64,000 nt of DNA from NCBI GenBank assembly GCA_030435675.1, contig CM059625.1:12710001-12774000 (forward strand), written 5' to 3'. Both the position numbers and the translations under genes were made by a program. The notes beneath the pieces are model-generated. The model had not been told where the DNA came from and searched no databases. It worked only from the letters and a program-made list of their open reading frames with translations. Position 1 is the first letter of the stretch. Every line of letters begins with the position of its first letter. Positions 21,737 to 42,081 of the stretch are shown here, one piece after another. The DNA comes from Steinernema hermaphroditum (Eukaryota > Nematoda > Chromadorea > Rhabditida > Steinernematidae).

Positions 21737-23739
21737 ATGACATCGGAAATCGACTCTTCGTTCGCAGCGCTCAACATCAACCGACATGTGTTCGACGACA
21801 CGGACAATATTAGGACGTACGAAAAGGACTTCAAGCGGAACAATCCGAGCGAAGTCCAGTCGCCAAGGCATTCTCCCTCATCTTCTGAATTAAAGGTGCG
21901 CCGAGACCTGCATCAAAATAAATTAGTCGAATTGCAAGAAGTATGCTCTGTTTTTTTTCGATCACAAAATCAGCCTTCAATCATCTCGTTGTGGGACTCA
22001 GAAATGTGACGCAAACGCATTGAAAACGATGAAACAAGCGCACGAAGTTCGCATGTTCGCTCGTCGTTTTCAACGCGTTGGATCAGATTTCTGAGTCCCA
22101 CAACGAGATGATTGAAGGCCGATTTTGTGATCGAAAAAAAAACAGAGTATACATTTAAAAAGGGTGGCAGTATGGTAGCTTTTTAATTTGACTACTGGAG
22201 CACAGTATTCCCAGTGTGACTGCGAATCAATTTTTGAATTGTTTTCTGTTAAAGGGTGACAAATGCATTCGTGATATGTCAATTAGATTAATGCAATTAG
22301 AGACACTTTCCGGAAGTGAAGATTATGTTTGTGTCTTTCAGAATATTTTTGCGAAGTTTGACGTCGCATCAAAGCAGATTTCTCCGGAAATATTGGAAAA
22401 AACACGGGATTTATGTGCCAAATATCTCGGCGGAGCGTGGACGAAGATCAGCAGCGCTGAGTTCCACGTCAAGGCTATTACGTAGGTTATTGCAGTGATG
22501 ATATGAGCATTATGCGGGTGTTTCAGTGGTGGAATGAGCAATCTTCTGTTTCTTGTTAATTTGCCCTCCCATGTGAAGCCTATCGGAACGGAACCTGATT
22601 CTGCGTTGCTTCGCATACACGGTCAAAGCGACGTCGAACAGCTTCTCAGCGAATCCGTCATCTTCACCATGCTCAGTGAACGACATCTCGGACCAAAGCT
22701 CTTGGGCGTCTTTCCAGGTGGCCGTTTTGAGCAGTTCATTCCATCTCGTTGTCTGCAATGCGAGGAGATTGCATACCCGACGTAAGAACTGTCGTCCATA
22801 ATCGCAAACCTACCTCTTGCTTTTTAAGGATGAGTTCTATTGTCGGTAATCTGTTGGCTCGTGTGCACACCCTGGACGTGCCAATCACGAAAGAACCGAA
22901 CATGATAGCCCTTGCTGAATCGTGGCTGTCCAAATTGCGATTGACCGAAAGTGGACGTCGTGAGTGGGAGTTGAAACCTGTCAAAGCAAAGGTGGATATG
23001 GAAGCGGTAAGCAGCATTGAACTATCTTGGCGTTTGAATGATTGGGCCTTTAGCTGCCGGCCACCTTCTCATGTGAATCTCTGGCAAAGGAAATGGCCCT
23101 TGTGAAGCGGTGCCTATCCGCGAGTGGAAGTCCTATCGTCTTCTGTCACAACGACCTACAGGAGGGGAACGTGCTCCTCTACAACAAATTTGAATATACT
23201 AGCGAAGGCACCCTCCGGAATACGGTACCCCTGGGAGCCGATGAAGAACCCCTCGTGCTGATTGACTTCGAATATGCCAGCTACAACTACCGTGGCTTTG
23301 ATCTTGGGAACCATTTCTGTGAATATGGAATTGACTATGACTGCAATGAACCTCCGTGTTATAAAATCCACAACGAGAGATTCCCAAGTTCCGAAGAGAG
23401 AAGGCGCTTCCTGTCTGCTTACATCGACGAAGTGTACAAGGTAATGGAGCCCCAAATCGCATTGACTATTCGATATTCTTGTAGCTTCGAGACTCTGACG
23501 ACAACCCTCATTTCCCACTGGACCTCGTAACTGGCGACAAGGAGAAGGATCTTGAAACCCTTGTCGAAGAATCTTTAAGGTTTATGGGTGTCAGCCACTT
23601 TTTCTGGACGATATGGTCGCTGCTGCAAGCGGAAGAGGGCATCGTCGAAGACTTTGATTTCCATTCCTACGCTCTCGACCGACTTAGCCTCTATTTCCAC
23701 AACAAGAAGAACCTCCTCAAATACGTCGAGAGGGATTGA
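21737..23739 (+). CDS. Choline kinase (choline/ethanolamine kinase family)
   Basis: Six exons (21737-21895, 22342-22481, 22527-22781, 22829-23006, 23054-23440, 23485-23739) encode 457 residues. The family's kinase-like fold is clear: the nucleotide-binding segment TGGMSNLLF, the Brenner-type motif CHNDLQEGN with the catalytic Asp278, and the choline-kinase motif LIDFEYASYNYRGFDLGNHF with the metal-binding Asp315. It phosphorylates choline with ATP in the cytosol, the first step of the CDP-choline route to phosphatidylcholine. The first 53 residues are Ser-rich and poorly conserved. A TTCAG acceptor two bases before the ATG points to trans-splicing. Intron 1 (446 bases) carries a foldback transposable element at 21944-22149. 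It resembles worm CKA/CKB kinases, but I cannot assign the paralogue. Confidence 0.93.
21944..22149. mobile_element. Foldback MITE with long terminal inverted repeats, TA-flanked
   Basis: The 206-bp element sits in intron 1 of the choline kinase gene. Its outer ~60 bases (from TGCTCTGTTTTTTTTCG) are an almost perfect inverted repeat of the other end, and pairing continues more weakly towards the centre. The whole element would therefore fold into one long hairpin. Both ends are flanked by TA, the target duplication typical of Tc1/mariner-type transposition. It has no ORF and would have been moved by a transposase supplied elsewhere. Confidence 0.85.
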
Positions 23740-24262
23740 TTGTTATCGATTAAGAACATGTGTGTACAAATTGCTGGTTTCGACTTTGTTGATGATTCTT
23801 TGTCCGAGTGTGATCGGGTGTCTCGTTGACAAATGAATGTCGTCATCTGTCGGCGCTCGAGAGTTGCTAACGAACGAGATACATTGGTGCCAGGCTTGAC
23901 TGATTGCTTCCACCGAACAACCTCATGTTGGGGACGAAATAATTTCTTCATGAATGATTGCTTCCAAATTGCGAACTCCTGCTGATGACAGGCCAATCGA
24001 TCTATTTGCGACGCGAAGGCCATGGAGACTGCTAGCTTTAAAGCTGTGGTCGATAGATTTAAAGCCGTGACCGCTGGAGGGCAACACGAGGACAATCATT
24101 TTGAGTCACCTGACGCAGACTCACGGTTTATTTCAAATATAAAATTAACTCAGCATTGGTAGAAACACATGATTGTGGACTAAATTTAGAATTTTCTTGA
24201 AACGCGGGACGAAAGTCCCGCTTTTCAAAAATAAATTCGAAAAAGGGGAAAATATCGGAAGT
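23740..24262. other. 3' region between convergent choline kinase and K2P genes
   Basis: This 523-base stretch holds the 3' ends of both genes. An AATAAA on the minus strand near 24130 may serve the channel gene. No coding sequence was seen. Confidence 0.5.
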
Positions 24263-26147
24263 CTAAACTCTTGCTTCTTCGCTTCTCGAAATCGATCTGT
24301 GTGAATGCTGTTCGTCTTGATCCATTTCGTCTGCAAAACGCAGCGTCTCAATGCTTTGAGGCATGAAGGCGATGGTGTCGCGACGATGATGCGTGATGCA
24401 AACCCAGCTGGGTCGGTCGCCTCGGAGATCGTGCATGTACTGAAAGTGACCATCGACAAAGAAAATGGAAGTTATCTATAGGATTTTCTCGTTTTTCTCA
24501 GTGACGTCATTTCCGACATCAACTTTTCTTCATATGGCACAACTATAAAAAGCTGACTTCATCAGAAGCTGGTGTCGCGCTCTACGTCTCCCATCGGCCG
24601 TGCTCTTCGTTAAGATTACCTGGAGAATGTCAGAAGATGTGATCTTGTCCTTCTCTGGATACTTTCGCCGAATCTGCTCGATAATCTTCAGAAGCTCCTT
24701 GACTTCTACTTCCAACTGCTCGTGAACCTCCGGTGTTTTGCGCACTTTTCGCTTCCAGTTGATTTTCCTTCCAAAGTAGTGGATTTTCAAAAACAGCCAC
24801 TTTAGTTCGGATGCTGCCAGGTCTGCGCACATCGACAACACGGCAAGACCTAGGAACTGCCTTCTTGAAAGCAAAAGGGACAAAAAGTACCGCAGGTGAC
24901 GAACATGATGATGTAGATGAGTGTGAGCGCGTGGCTCAAATCATTAGGCATTTCCGACATCGTCAGATTAGCAACGAGATTAAAAGTGATGAAGAACGCT
25001 TCAATGAAAGACTTCTGATTTCCCCCTAAAGAAATGATAACCCGTAGGGGTGAGATGAGGACAAACCAGCTGCCAGATAGACGAATCCTCCCAGACAGCA
25101 GAACAAGAGGAGAATCGCTGCGTTTACGGAAAGCGGAAGACGCTTCGCATTCGGATCAGCTTCTTTCTGACGACGACTTCTGCCAAACCCTCGTCTCTTC
25201 CTTCGAGAAAGTCTACGAGGAAGGATATAGCAGGTTCGAGGAATGTATTTCATGGAAGATACCTTCGTCTACTTCTGCGCCTCTGTGGTTTGATGGCTTT
25301 TATCTCCACCAACTCCATCATCTGCTGCTTCTTGGCCGTGAATCCTAACATATCCGTCAGCCGTTTCCACGCACGAAGATTCTAGATAATGAGTAGTAAA
25401 CTGAGGAAATCTACTTGAAACCACTTTGGTGTAGAGGAAAAGAACGACGTCTGAGAGGAATCGGCCGATATCGACGGCGGCGAGCACCATGAGAGGAATG
25501 CCGACAAGACCGTAGGCGATAGCAAACAACTGGCCTCCTCCAGTTTGGGGCGATGCCGCAGCGTAGCCTGTGGTTGTCTACAAATAGTGTTTCAGGCAAA
25601 CTTTGGTGTAGAAGAAGAACAAAAGCGAACCAGTATGGATAGAGAGTAGAGAATAGCCGACATCTTATCCCAGCGAGGCGAAATTAAGTCTTTGTTTATG
25701 CTTTCCAGATTGGTGACTTGAAATGGCCGTCCTTCCATGAAGCTTGACAACCTGCATTTTTAAGATTATTGGGTGCTCTGTGCGACGAATTACTTCGAAA
25801 GGGAACTGTAGATTTGTTCGTCGAAACGGTTGCTTTTTGCGGCAGCAGGACACAGACCTTCCGAGGCATCTCGAATTCGTTGATAGACTTCCTTGATTCT
25901 TTCCAGCTTCTCTGCTTGTTTTCTTCTGTCCTCGCCATCTTCGATCTTCGCGAACGCCCACGCGCCTCCTAGCAGGAACAAGAAAAGAAACAAGTACAGA
26001 CCCACATGAGGAAGGGCTATCTTGGCGAACTGAAACCGACACAAACAGTCGTCATCGTAGAACAGCCGTACGAACCCGTCCAATCGTAAGTTTCCGTCTT
26101 GATGGCGGTGTGGGTTCACTAAGCTTCGGCACTTCACCATCTTCCAT
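24263..26147 (-). CDS. Two-pore-domain (K2P/TWK) potassium channel with non-canonical filters
   Basis: Nine exons on the minus strand (26147-26076, 26029-25794, 25751-25631, 25577-25425, 25381-25263, 25212-25067, 25025-24891, 24849-24620, 24439-24263) encode 462 residues. Layout is that of a K2P subunit: TM1 (LPHVGLYLFLFLFLLGGAWA), a long extracellular cap region, pore loop 1, TM2 (YGLVGIPLMVLAAVDIGRFL), a basic cytoplasmic loop, TM3, pore loop 2, TM4 (GLAVLSMCADLAASEL) and a C-terminal tail. K2P subunits dimerise to set resting potassium leak. Pore 1 reads TTTGYAAASP where T-x-GYG is usual. Pore 2 reads FNLVANLTMSEMP, with no G-[YF]-G at all. The flanking helices are well kept, so this is a real gene and not debris, but selectivity may be altered or the subunit may be regulatory. 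The worm paralogue is not assigned. Confidence 0.85.
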
Positions 26148-26737
26148 GGCACAATCCGACGGCTCAATATTTGGACGCACAATTGTGGATGCGCCATATT
26201 ATAAACTAATTATGGCGACCACACATTGCAATAAAATGCATGTTGCAGAGATATCTCAGAAAGCCAGCCTCCCAGGCACGACGCTTAGATTTTATCCTCT
26301 ATTTTGAATTTGAATTTTATTTACAATATCTTAAGCTTACGCAAAGTTGCACCCGCATATAATCACCAATCGAGTATGTGGGACCTCATTCACGCTCGGC
26401 TTCTCCTAGGCGTCACGGCTTCAAGTCTTGGGCATCGGAAGATGTTGATGTTGGCACAACACCAGCTTCAGTTTTCTTCATCTGGCTTGTTCTTTTGTCC
26501 AGTCCAGGCACTGCCGCTGGAAGCCATCAGAACTTCAGCCTTATTAGTGTCCCATATGTGAAGTCAGTGGTGAGTGACCAAGACCTACTGAACAGTCACG
26601 GGTGGCCTCACCTAGCCGCGGAGACGGTCACCTTCGAAAGAATCGTAATAAATTGGGAAGAATTGTTTTTGATTAGCTCTGATGAGTGGAACGAAAACTG
26701 TGAACGCTAGTCAAATGATTAAACGGGGCAAAGGCTC
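26148..26737. other. Intergenic region upstream of the K2P channel gene
   Basis: No gene is recognised. Open frames at 26304-26710 overlap each other in different frames without splice support or protein signature. It may carry the channel promoter. Confidence 0.4.
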
Positions 26738-27455
26738 TTTGAAACAGAAATTGCAAGGATTCGAAACCTTTTTCGCCAAAAGAAGGATCAGCCTTTAAAA
26801 GAGGTCGCCAGAGACCGAAGGAATCAGCGAAAGAAGCGCCAGAACGATTGTGAAGGAAGATCTAAAGCTTAACGCTTCCAAGAAAAAAACAGAGGCGAAC
26901 CGACGTAAGATTTACCAACATGATATGGGTGATCGCAAATCGCGGATCCCGGAACCACCCGGTTCATAAATGAATAGCTGTTCACTCTGCTACCCAGTTG
27001 CAAATTTGCGGTAAGATGTCATTTACCAAAGAACAGACTCTGCTCGATGTGTTAATAACGAAAGAAGTAACGTATCAGCGTCATGATGTGGATCAGCATC
27101 TCCGCAAAAGTCTTTCTTGTTAAAAGTCTTGAAAGATTTTTACCAAAGATAGATGTCAAAGGAAAAGAAAGATGTCAAAAGCAACTCGGAACTGTAACAG
27201 AACGAGATCCTGAGGAAGGAACTTACTCGTTTCCTCTCAGAACAATTCCCGGATGAAATTTAATTCGTGTGGGACCTGTTACAGAGCAAAGTCAGCTCTA
27301 CAAAACATGCCAATTTGCAATCCATGAGGACCTCCATCCGAAAAGCGTGGTATGAACTGAAGAAGAAGACCTGTGTGACCGTCTTGCAGAAGACCAGGAA
27401 GCGTTTGAAATCCTCTATCGCCACGGACTACGGTCATTTCGAGCATTTCTTGTGA
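26738..27455 (+). pseudogene. Degenerate Tc1/mariner-type transposase
   Basis: Fragments in shifting frames match the two ends of a Tc1/mariner transposase. Near 26800-26880 is a helix-turn-helix piece with GISERSARTIVKEDLKL, typical of the paired-like DNA-binding region. The C-terminal end lies at about 27250-27455. It reads FPDEI, an in-frame stop, FVWDLLQSKVSS, then RKAWYEL, TRKRLKSSI and DYGHFEHF, the usual WDLL..K, ..AW.EL and ..RLK..I..GHFE order. The catalytic middle is scrambled, with stops and frameshifts. No terminal repeats were located. It is a dead copy and cannot encode a working enzyme. Confidence 0.7.
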
Positions 27456-28543
27456 TATACTTATTTCTATGCTGTTTTAATTATGTTTACGTCAACTTTG
27501 ATGACCATTGGTCATTTCTTTGTCGATCGGCGACGTTTTTTAAAGTTAAAGACCGCACTTTAGTTTTGCCGCACCCTGCAGAGGCATGTATGTACAAGCA
27601 CAGGTGTCCCCAGTCCACTGAATGATTATTAACTCTTATCGTTTCTGAAAATCACCAATTCAAATTTTGGAGCAAATTATAAATTTCATTAGACTGCTAC
27701 CACTTCATGCAGCCCGTGAAACTGATCCAATTAGGCTCTACATCTAGCTCAATCTGAATGGGATTACGGTGTTATTCTTCCGCTTAGTCCTCAAAGATCG
27801 CGGCGAACGACCATTCGCTTGCAACCTGCATCTGCTGCTGGGAAATTTATTCCTCTTACGTCCTTAGCCGGCTTATTGGTTCGCCACGGGGTGCAAAAGT
27901 TCAATAACAGCGTGTCACAAGAAGCACCTGCCGGCTTTCTGCGACAAAAGCCGCACTAAATGCAAAGTTGTCCACGATACTGGGAAATGCACATGGCAAT
28001 CTGCCTACTCAAGCTTGTTCTTCGGACCTTCTAGCAGCTTCTATGCCGGATTCGAAACCAAGACGGGTACAAGGCTCGGCTGTAATGACTCAAACTCGGG
28101 TCAAGATCTACTTTCTTGTAGCTACGTCACTTTTATGTACAACACACGGATGCAACCAAACGTGTAAACTGAGAAGAGAGAGACATACGAATACAGAGGG
28201 AACCTCTATAACAAAATGCCTATTGAACTTGGGAAGAGAGGGAAAGGATCACGCTGGTTGCGACTCATTAACTTACTATGTATCACGTATATCACAGAAT
28301 CTCCACAAAACGAGGGAAGGTAGATATGAAATGGAGAACACGCACATTGGAAATGGGGAATCGGCAGATCAACTTCGGAATTAAGGAAAAGACGAATTAT
28401 GGGGTGTAAGTAGACGTTGTCGATGGAAGCAATGAGTGAAGAATCACAGATGGAGTGGAGGTAACGCTGGAAACCACGAATCGTCTGCTGAGTTCGGACG
28501 CCTTGAGGAGATGAGATGAACTTCTAGCGTTGAACCACTCTAG
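27456..28543. other. Intergenic region, no gene recognised
   Basis: The longest frame, at 27968-28384, gives no recognisable protein and has no splice context. The stretch probably includes the 3' flank of the nuclear receptor gene. Confidence 0.4.
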
Positions 28544-38648
<10,105 letters not shown>

Positions 38649-39023
38649 TTGGGACACCCGGCAGCCGTAGTCCCACCACCGCTGACAACAAGATGTCCGA
38701 CGCCAGGAATCCCGCTGCGCAAGAAGTCACCCGAAGGTCGCCGACGCTCTGAGGACGACATCACCGGCGAAGGCGCTACTTCCGGACCACAGACTCATCT
38801 CTTCGATGCCGATGCAAGCTCAGAAGTCTCCTCTGTGCCGCAAACGCCCGAGAAGAAGAAGTTCCACCGCCATTTCCGAAGTTTCGCCGACTCCCAGATT
38901 CCCCGTGAAGCGCGCCGTCTACGACCGGTTCGACATGGACGCCACGCCAGAAATGAAGCCTGCAGCAACGAGACATCCTCTGTTTGTCTATTAATCGGTG
39001 TCGTGCAAGGCATAAGCCTTTGA
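38649..39023 (+). CDS. Candidate coding exon, unidentified Ser/Pro-rich basic protein
   Basis: A plausible 3' splice site (CTTCCAG) ends at about 38640 and is followed by an open frame to 39023. It contains PTPGIPLRKKSPEGRRRS and SSEVSSVPQTPEKKKFH, composition typical of a disordered phosphoprotein. From about 38806 another frame is open to a stop at 38994 and reads ISEVSPTPRFPVKRAVYDRF then a short end, which looks equally gene-like. A splice or a frameshift between the two frames would explain this, but no good donor was found. The gene may be real with a wrong model, or a decayed copy. No family is recognised. Confidence 0.35.
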   Translation: MGHPAAVVPPPLTTRCPTPGIPLRKKSPEGRRRSEDDITGEGATSGPQTHLFDADASSEVSSVPQTPEKKKFHRHFRSFADSQIPREARRLRPVRHGRHARNEACSNETSSVCLLIGVVQGISL

Positions 39024-39520
39024 TTCACGAAATAAATTCGTAAATTCGTAAATTCGGTTCTGAACTGAAAAGACTGCCATGACTCGAGGCCTGGACAAGT
39101 AAATGTGATTGACTCAGCCACTAACTACAATTGTCATAAGTGTGTTAAAAGTCAATAGCGGCGATAAAAGATCGTTTCGCATGTTGCTTCATAAAATCCG
39201 CAACGTTCGATTTTATCAACGTCTGTGCACATCGGCGTTCAGACATCGAGACAGTGTGCTTTTATCAAAAAAGGAAAAAGCGCGTCGCAAACTGCCACAG
39301 TCCGAGGTTCTTTAAGAGCTGTTATAGGCGGACTTTAAACTATCCTGAGGATACTTCGCACTGGCAACCGTATAAGATGGAAGTGCAGGACTTGGGGACG
39401 ACCCATCAACTAAAGTAGAAAGTTCTACTTATGGGAAATCCGCTAATCCATTCACCCTGCGATGTAGGTTAAACGTTCTTTAACGGCGACTGGCATCCGG
39501 GAGCGATTATTAAACTTCTA
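39024..39520. other. Short non-coding stretch
   Basis: No gene was recognised. Near 39038-39057 the motif TAAATTCG occurs three times in tandem. A 9-bp-arm hairpin spans 39513-39535. Confidence 0.4.
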
Positions 39521-39535
39521 TTAAGCATAGAAGTT
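39513..39535. repeat. Small hairpin at the end of a minus-strand ORF
   Basis: AACTTCTAT and ATAGAAGTT flank a 5-base loop and overlap the stop codon of the minus-strand ORF 39521-39802. It could be a 3'-end RNA structure. Such a short hairpin can also arise by chance in AT-rich DNA. Confidence 0.5.
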
Positions 39536-39802
39536 CTTATGTGAGTCTGAGGACACGGGTTCCCTCGTGGACTGATATAAAGTGTTTTTCCTAAGTCGTG
39601 TCCCGCGCCCCACGCACAGGAATTGACACCGGAGTCTCGTCGGACAACCATCTCGTCGTTTCTCCCCCGGTTTCCCACATTCGTACGACGGCGCCCGTAC
39701 AACATTGGCGTTCCGAGTGCCCGCGTACAACATTGCCACTTTTTTCAAAAGAGCATCCCCAAGAGAGCACACACAACCAATCTCACAACCAACCATAGCC
39801 AT
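39521..39802 (-). CDS. Small compact ORF with an upstream TATA box, unknown function
   Basis: A single open frame on the minus strand starts at an ATG (39802) and encodes 93 residues. Its N-terminal part is Cys-rich (VGCEIGCVCSLGD) and the middle is basic (KPGEKRRDGCPTR). A consensus TATAAATAG lies on the minus strand at about 39845-39837, 36 bases before the ATG, which places the ATG very near the expected transcription start. Internal ATGs exist further down. No family was recognised. It is the first of a run of small, mostly unspliced ORFs up to 43.0 kb. Confidence 0.4.
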   Translation of the reverse strand: MAMVGCEIGCVCSLGDALLKKVAMLYAGTRNANVVRAPSYECGKPGEKRRDGCPTRLRCQFLCVGRGTRLRKNTLYQSTREPVSSDSHKNFYA

Positions 39803-39873
39803 CCCAGGCCTGTCAAACCCTTCTCGCTCAACAGCTATTTATACACACAATAAATACAAGCAACACGCAAGCA

Positions 39874-40203
39874 CTACTCGGTACTCGGGTCCGCACCTTC
39901 ATCATCTTGACCCGCTGAGGGCGTACGGAAAACGTCCTCTAGGAACGATTCAAATCTCTTCAATTGGAGATGCTCCAAATCAGCAGAGCTCCGGATGCGA
40001 CCCTGCTCCCTGGCTTCTTCAATTGAGGCATTAAGATCCATAAAGAATCCCATAGCCCAATGACGAGCGCGCTCCTTGGGCGTCATCCGCTCCACTTGGC
40101 TTCTCATAGCTTCGGCCAGCCTCTCGAGACCTTCTTCGCGCTCTTGGTTCATAAGATCGTCGAGGGCTTGTCGGAGATCCTGCTTGTCCTGCGGGTGGCT
40201 CAT
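39874..40203 (-). CDS. Single-exon helical, acidic small protein, unknown function
   Basis: An intronless frame from ATG at 40203 encodes 109 residues rich in Glu, Arg and Leu. They are predicted by eye to be nearly all helical (DDLMNQEREEGLERLAEAM, then MTPKERARHWAMGFFMD), ending in an acidic tail. TATAAA lies on the minus strand at 40278-40273, 70 bases before the ATG. Codon use is gene-like throughout. No homologous family comes to mind. A second TATA box lies just past its 3' end and serves the next ORF, so the two genes are packed head to tail. Confidence 0.6.
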   Translation of the reverse strand: MSHPQDKQDLRQALDDLMNQEREEGLERLAEAMRSQVERMTPKERARHWAMGFFMDLNASIEEAREQGRIRSSADLEHLQLKRFESFLEDVFRTPSAGQDDEGADPSTE

Positions 40204-40486
40204 CTTCCTCTTCGTCGAACGATTGAGAAATGGACTTCGTGCTTCTCCGAAGTTTTATTCTCTATTTCTGCCTTTATAACTCCTCTCTACCGGCCGTGTT
40301 TCATTAGTCAGACAGCCATCCGTCTAAAACGGCTCCCTTCTTGTGGCCCATCCGTCTACTTTGCTTTGCAAAAGCCATTCGGCTGGGCCGATGGATGGGA
40401 CCGGTCGGAGAGGTCGGCCATTGATGGCACCGGTCAAAACCAGACAGAGCCTGATAAATGACCATTGGCCCGAAGCTAATGCTGGA

Positions 40487-40738
40487 TTACGGTATTAGAA
40501 TGGGATGCTCTTGGTCGCAATCGACAGAGCAGTCGATGCTGAGCATTTTGAACCCAAGAAGTTCGTTTATCGGGGCATAAAATCCCGGATTGGTCCCTTC
40601 AATGGAGAAGGGAGCCGGCGCTCTGCGAGGAGCGCTTAACGACGAAGTTCCTTGCAAAAGAGGGCTCATAATACCACTTGGGAGAGCGGATTCGAATACG
40701 ATGCTTCTGCTGAGGAAGCTACTTGAAGACTGCTGCAA
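40487..40738 (-). CDS. Small open frame or exon, Ser-rich, unknown function
   Basis: The frame is open for 83 codons and ends in TAA at 40487. It begins at a TTG, not ATG. It is preceded by a credible 3' splice site (TCTTGCAG, ending at about 40739), so it may be an exon. The first in-frame ATG is at 40669. The sequence is Ser-rich at the start (SSSSFLSRS) and later contains GTNPGFYAPINELLGF. The gene upstream on the same strand (40825-41433) overlaps a strong 5' splice site at its stop codon, but joining the two leaves this frame. No family is recognised. Confidence 0.4.
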   Translation of the reverse strand: MQQSSSSFLSRSIVFESALPSGIMSPLLQGTSSLSAPRRAPAPFSIEGTNPGFYAPINELLGFKMLSIDCSVDCDQEHPILIP

Positions 40739-40824
40739 GACAGTTCGATAAAGAGACCTCTGCTAGGAGGTTTGCAAAGATTTTTCATTAACACGAATAT
40801 CACAAAGATATACATAACCATCTC

Positions 40825-41433
40825 TTACATGAGATATTCTTCGTCTTCTTCTTCGGCTTCTGCTCGGGCTCCGTGGTGGTAGTAGCGGTGGTCGGGCGAC
40901 TCCGAGCGCTTCTTCTCGAACAGGAACACGCAGGAGTCGTCGGAGTCGTCGTTGTCGTTGTTGTTGTCGTCGTCGTCGGAGTCCGACCCCAGATAAATCG
41001 TGGAGAGGGAGCGAGATCGGGAGCGAGAGCGAGAACGGGAGCTGGAGAGAGAACGGGAGCTGGAGCTGGAGCTGGAGCGAGAGCGGGAACGGGAGCGGCG
41101 GATGGCTTCGGTGTCTTCGGGCTCCTCCTCCTCTTCTTCTTCTTCGGCCATCTCGGGCATCAGCTCGTCTTCTTCATCAGAGGAGATGGTGATGATGTCG
41201 ACGGCGTTCTGGAGAGTGGAGCTCTGGAGCGAGGCGGTCTGGAGCGAGGCGGCAGCAGCAGAAAGTTCGAGTGGCCCATAGGCCAGGCGCCGGTTCTCGG
41301 CCAGATCCATTTCATAGGCGGCGTCAGAATCATCGCTTGATTCGCCGTCCATCTCAGCATTTCTTCGTCGGCGGGCTTTAATCATCTCCAAGACGCCATA
41401 GGCCATGTCGGAAGGCGACAACTTGTGGGCCAT
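40825..41433 (-). CDS. Acidic and Arg/Ser-repeat protein, unknown function
   Basis: An intronless frame from ATG at 41433 encodes 202 residues. It starts MAHKLSPSDMAYGVLEMIKA, continues with a Glu-rich block (EEEEEEEEPEDTEAIRR), then an RS domain of alternating Arg-Ser and Ser runs, then an Asp/Asn-rich block and an acidic end. RS domains occur in splicing factors and some nucleic-acid-packing proteins, but there is no RRM or other domain here. The stop codon overlaps a consensus 5' splice site (AT-GTAAGA), so the last residue could be joined to a further exon downstream. The purine-rich repeats make the other frames look open too; those are shadows. Confidence 0.5.
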   Translation of the reverse strand: MAHKLSPSDMAYGVLEMIKARRRRNAEMDGESSDDSDAAYEMDLAENRRLAYGPLELSAAAASLQTASLQSSTLQNAVDIITISSDEEDELMPEMAEEEEEEEEPEDTEAIRRSRSRSRSSSSSSSRSLSSSRSRSRSRSRSLSTIYLGSDSDDDDNNNDNDDSDDSCVFLFEKKRSESPDHRYYHHGARAEAEEEDEEYLM

Positions 41434-41797
41434 CACAACAAACACAATGTTCAGGGCTCGAAATGAGCAAGAGCGAACGATGAAGAGAAAAATTGGGCTT
41501 TTTGGGCCGGGTAGACTGTCTGAGAAGCGGTATTACAAGTTCACACGTACTCCACACTCCGGACATTGAGAGCCATAACGGAGCGGTCTATTACATTCTC
41601 AATTGAGTCGTGGGTCTCATCAAATGCCCGTCGAGGCCTAATTATCCATAAAATAGACGAACTAATGAGACAAATACGGCTAAAACAGACGAACTGATGA
41701 GACTCACACAGGTTGAAAAAGACATAAATAGGTGGCCAATCGACCAGTTCTTCACCAATCACGGCATTTGCCCGATTGGCGGAAGAACCAACTGAGA
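41434..41797. promoter_or_regulatory. Divergent promoter region with a 23-bp direct repeat
   Basis: These 364 bases separate the divergent ORFs at 41433 (minus) and 41798 (plus). Two copies of a 23-base element (41649-41671 and 41681-41703, core AGACGAACTRATGAGAC) differ at two positions. Downstream a TATA-like CATAAATAGG (41723-41732) lies about 70 bases before the plus-strand ATG, and a CCAAT motif follows it. A shared bidirectional promoter is inferred from layout. Confidence 0.5.
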
Positions 41798-42052
41798 ATG
41801 AGGCCCCGACCGCATCCGAAGTCCGACAAGAAAGTGATTAAGAAGGTCCACGAAGCGCGCCAATGGTCCAGCAATGAACTCCAACTCCGGAAAGGAGCGA
41901 TGATTACCCAAGACCACCTGGTGCTCCCGTCTGTGATGATTAGAGGTGGCCACGAAGGCGCTCTGTTCGCTCGCCCCCTGCTTACCCGAGACGCAAGCGG
42001 AAACTTCTGTACCAGCCGCCTCTCCGGCCGACCCTATCGGTACCCGCAATAG
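41798..42052 (+). CDS. Small basic protein, single exon, unknown function
   Basis: An open frame from ATG at 41798 encodes 84 residues with a very basic start (MRPRPHPKSDKKVIKKVHEA) and a Gly/Arg-rich second half (MIRGGHEGALFARPL). A TATA-like box lies about 70 bases upstream. There is no intron signature inside. The charge would suit nucleic-acid binding, but no domain is recognised. The next plus-strand ORF starts only 29 bases further on. Confidence 0.45.
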   Translation: MRPRPHPKSDKKVIKKVHEARQWSSNELQLRKGAMITQDHLVLPSVMIRGGHEGALFARPLLTRDASGNFCTSRLSGRPYRYPQ

Positions 42053-42081
42053 CTTTTTTGCTAGCTAGATTTTCGCCAATA

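Noticed and set aside
40873..41340. Val- and Gly/Ala-rich plus-strand frame opposite the RS-rich ORF
   Set aside because: Antisense of purine-rich RS and Glu codons, which keeps several frames open.
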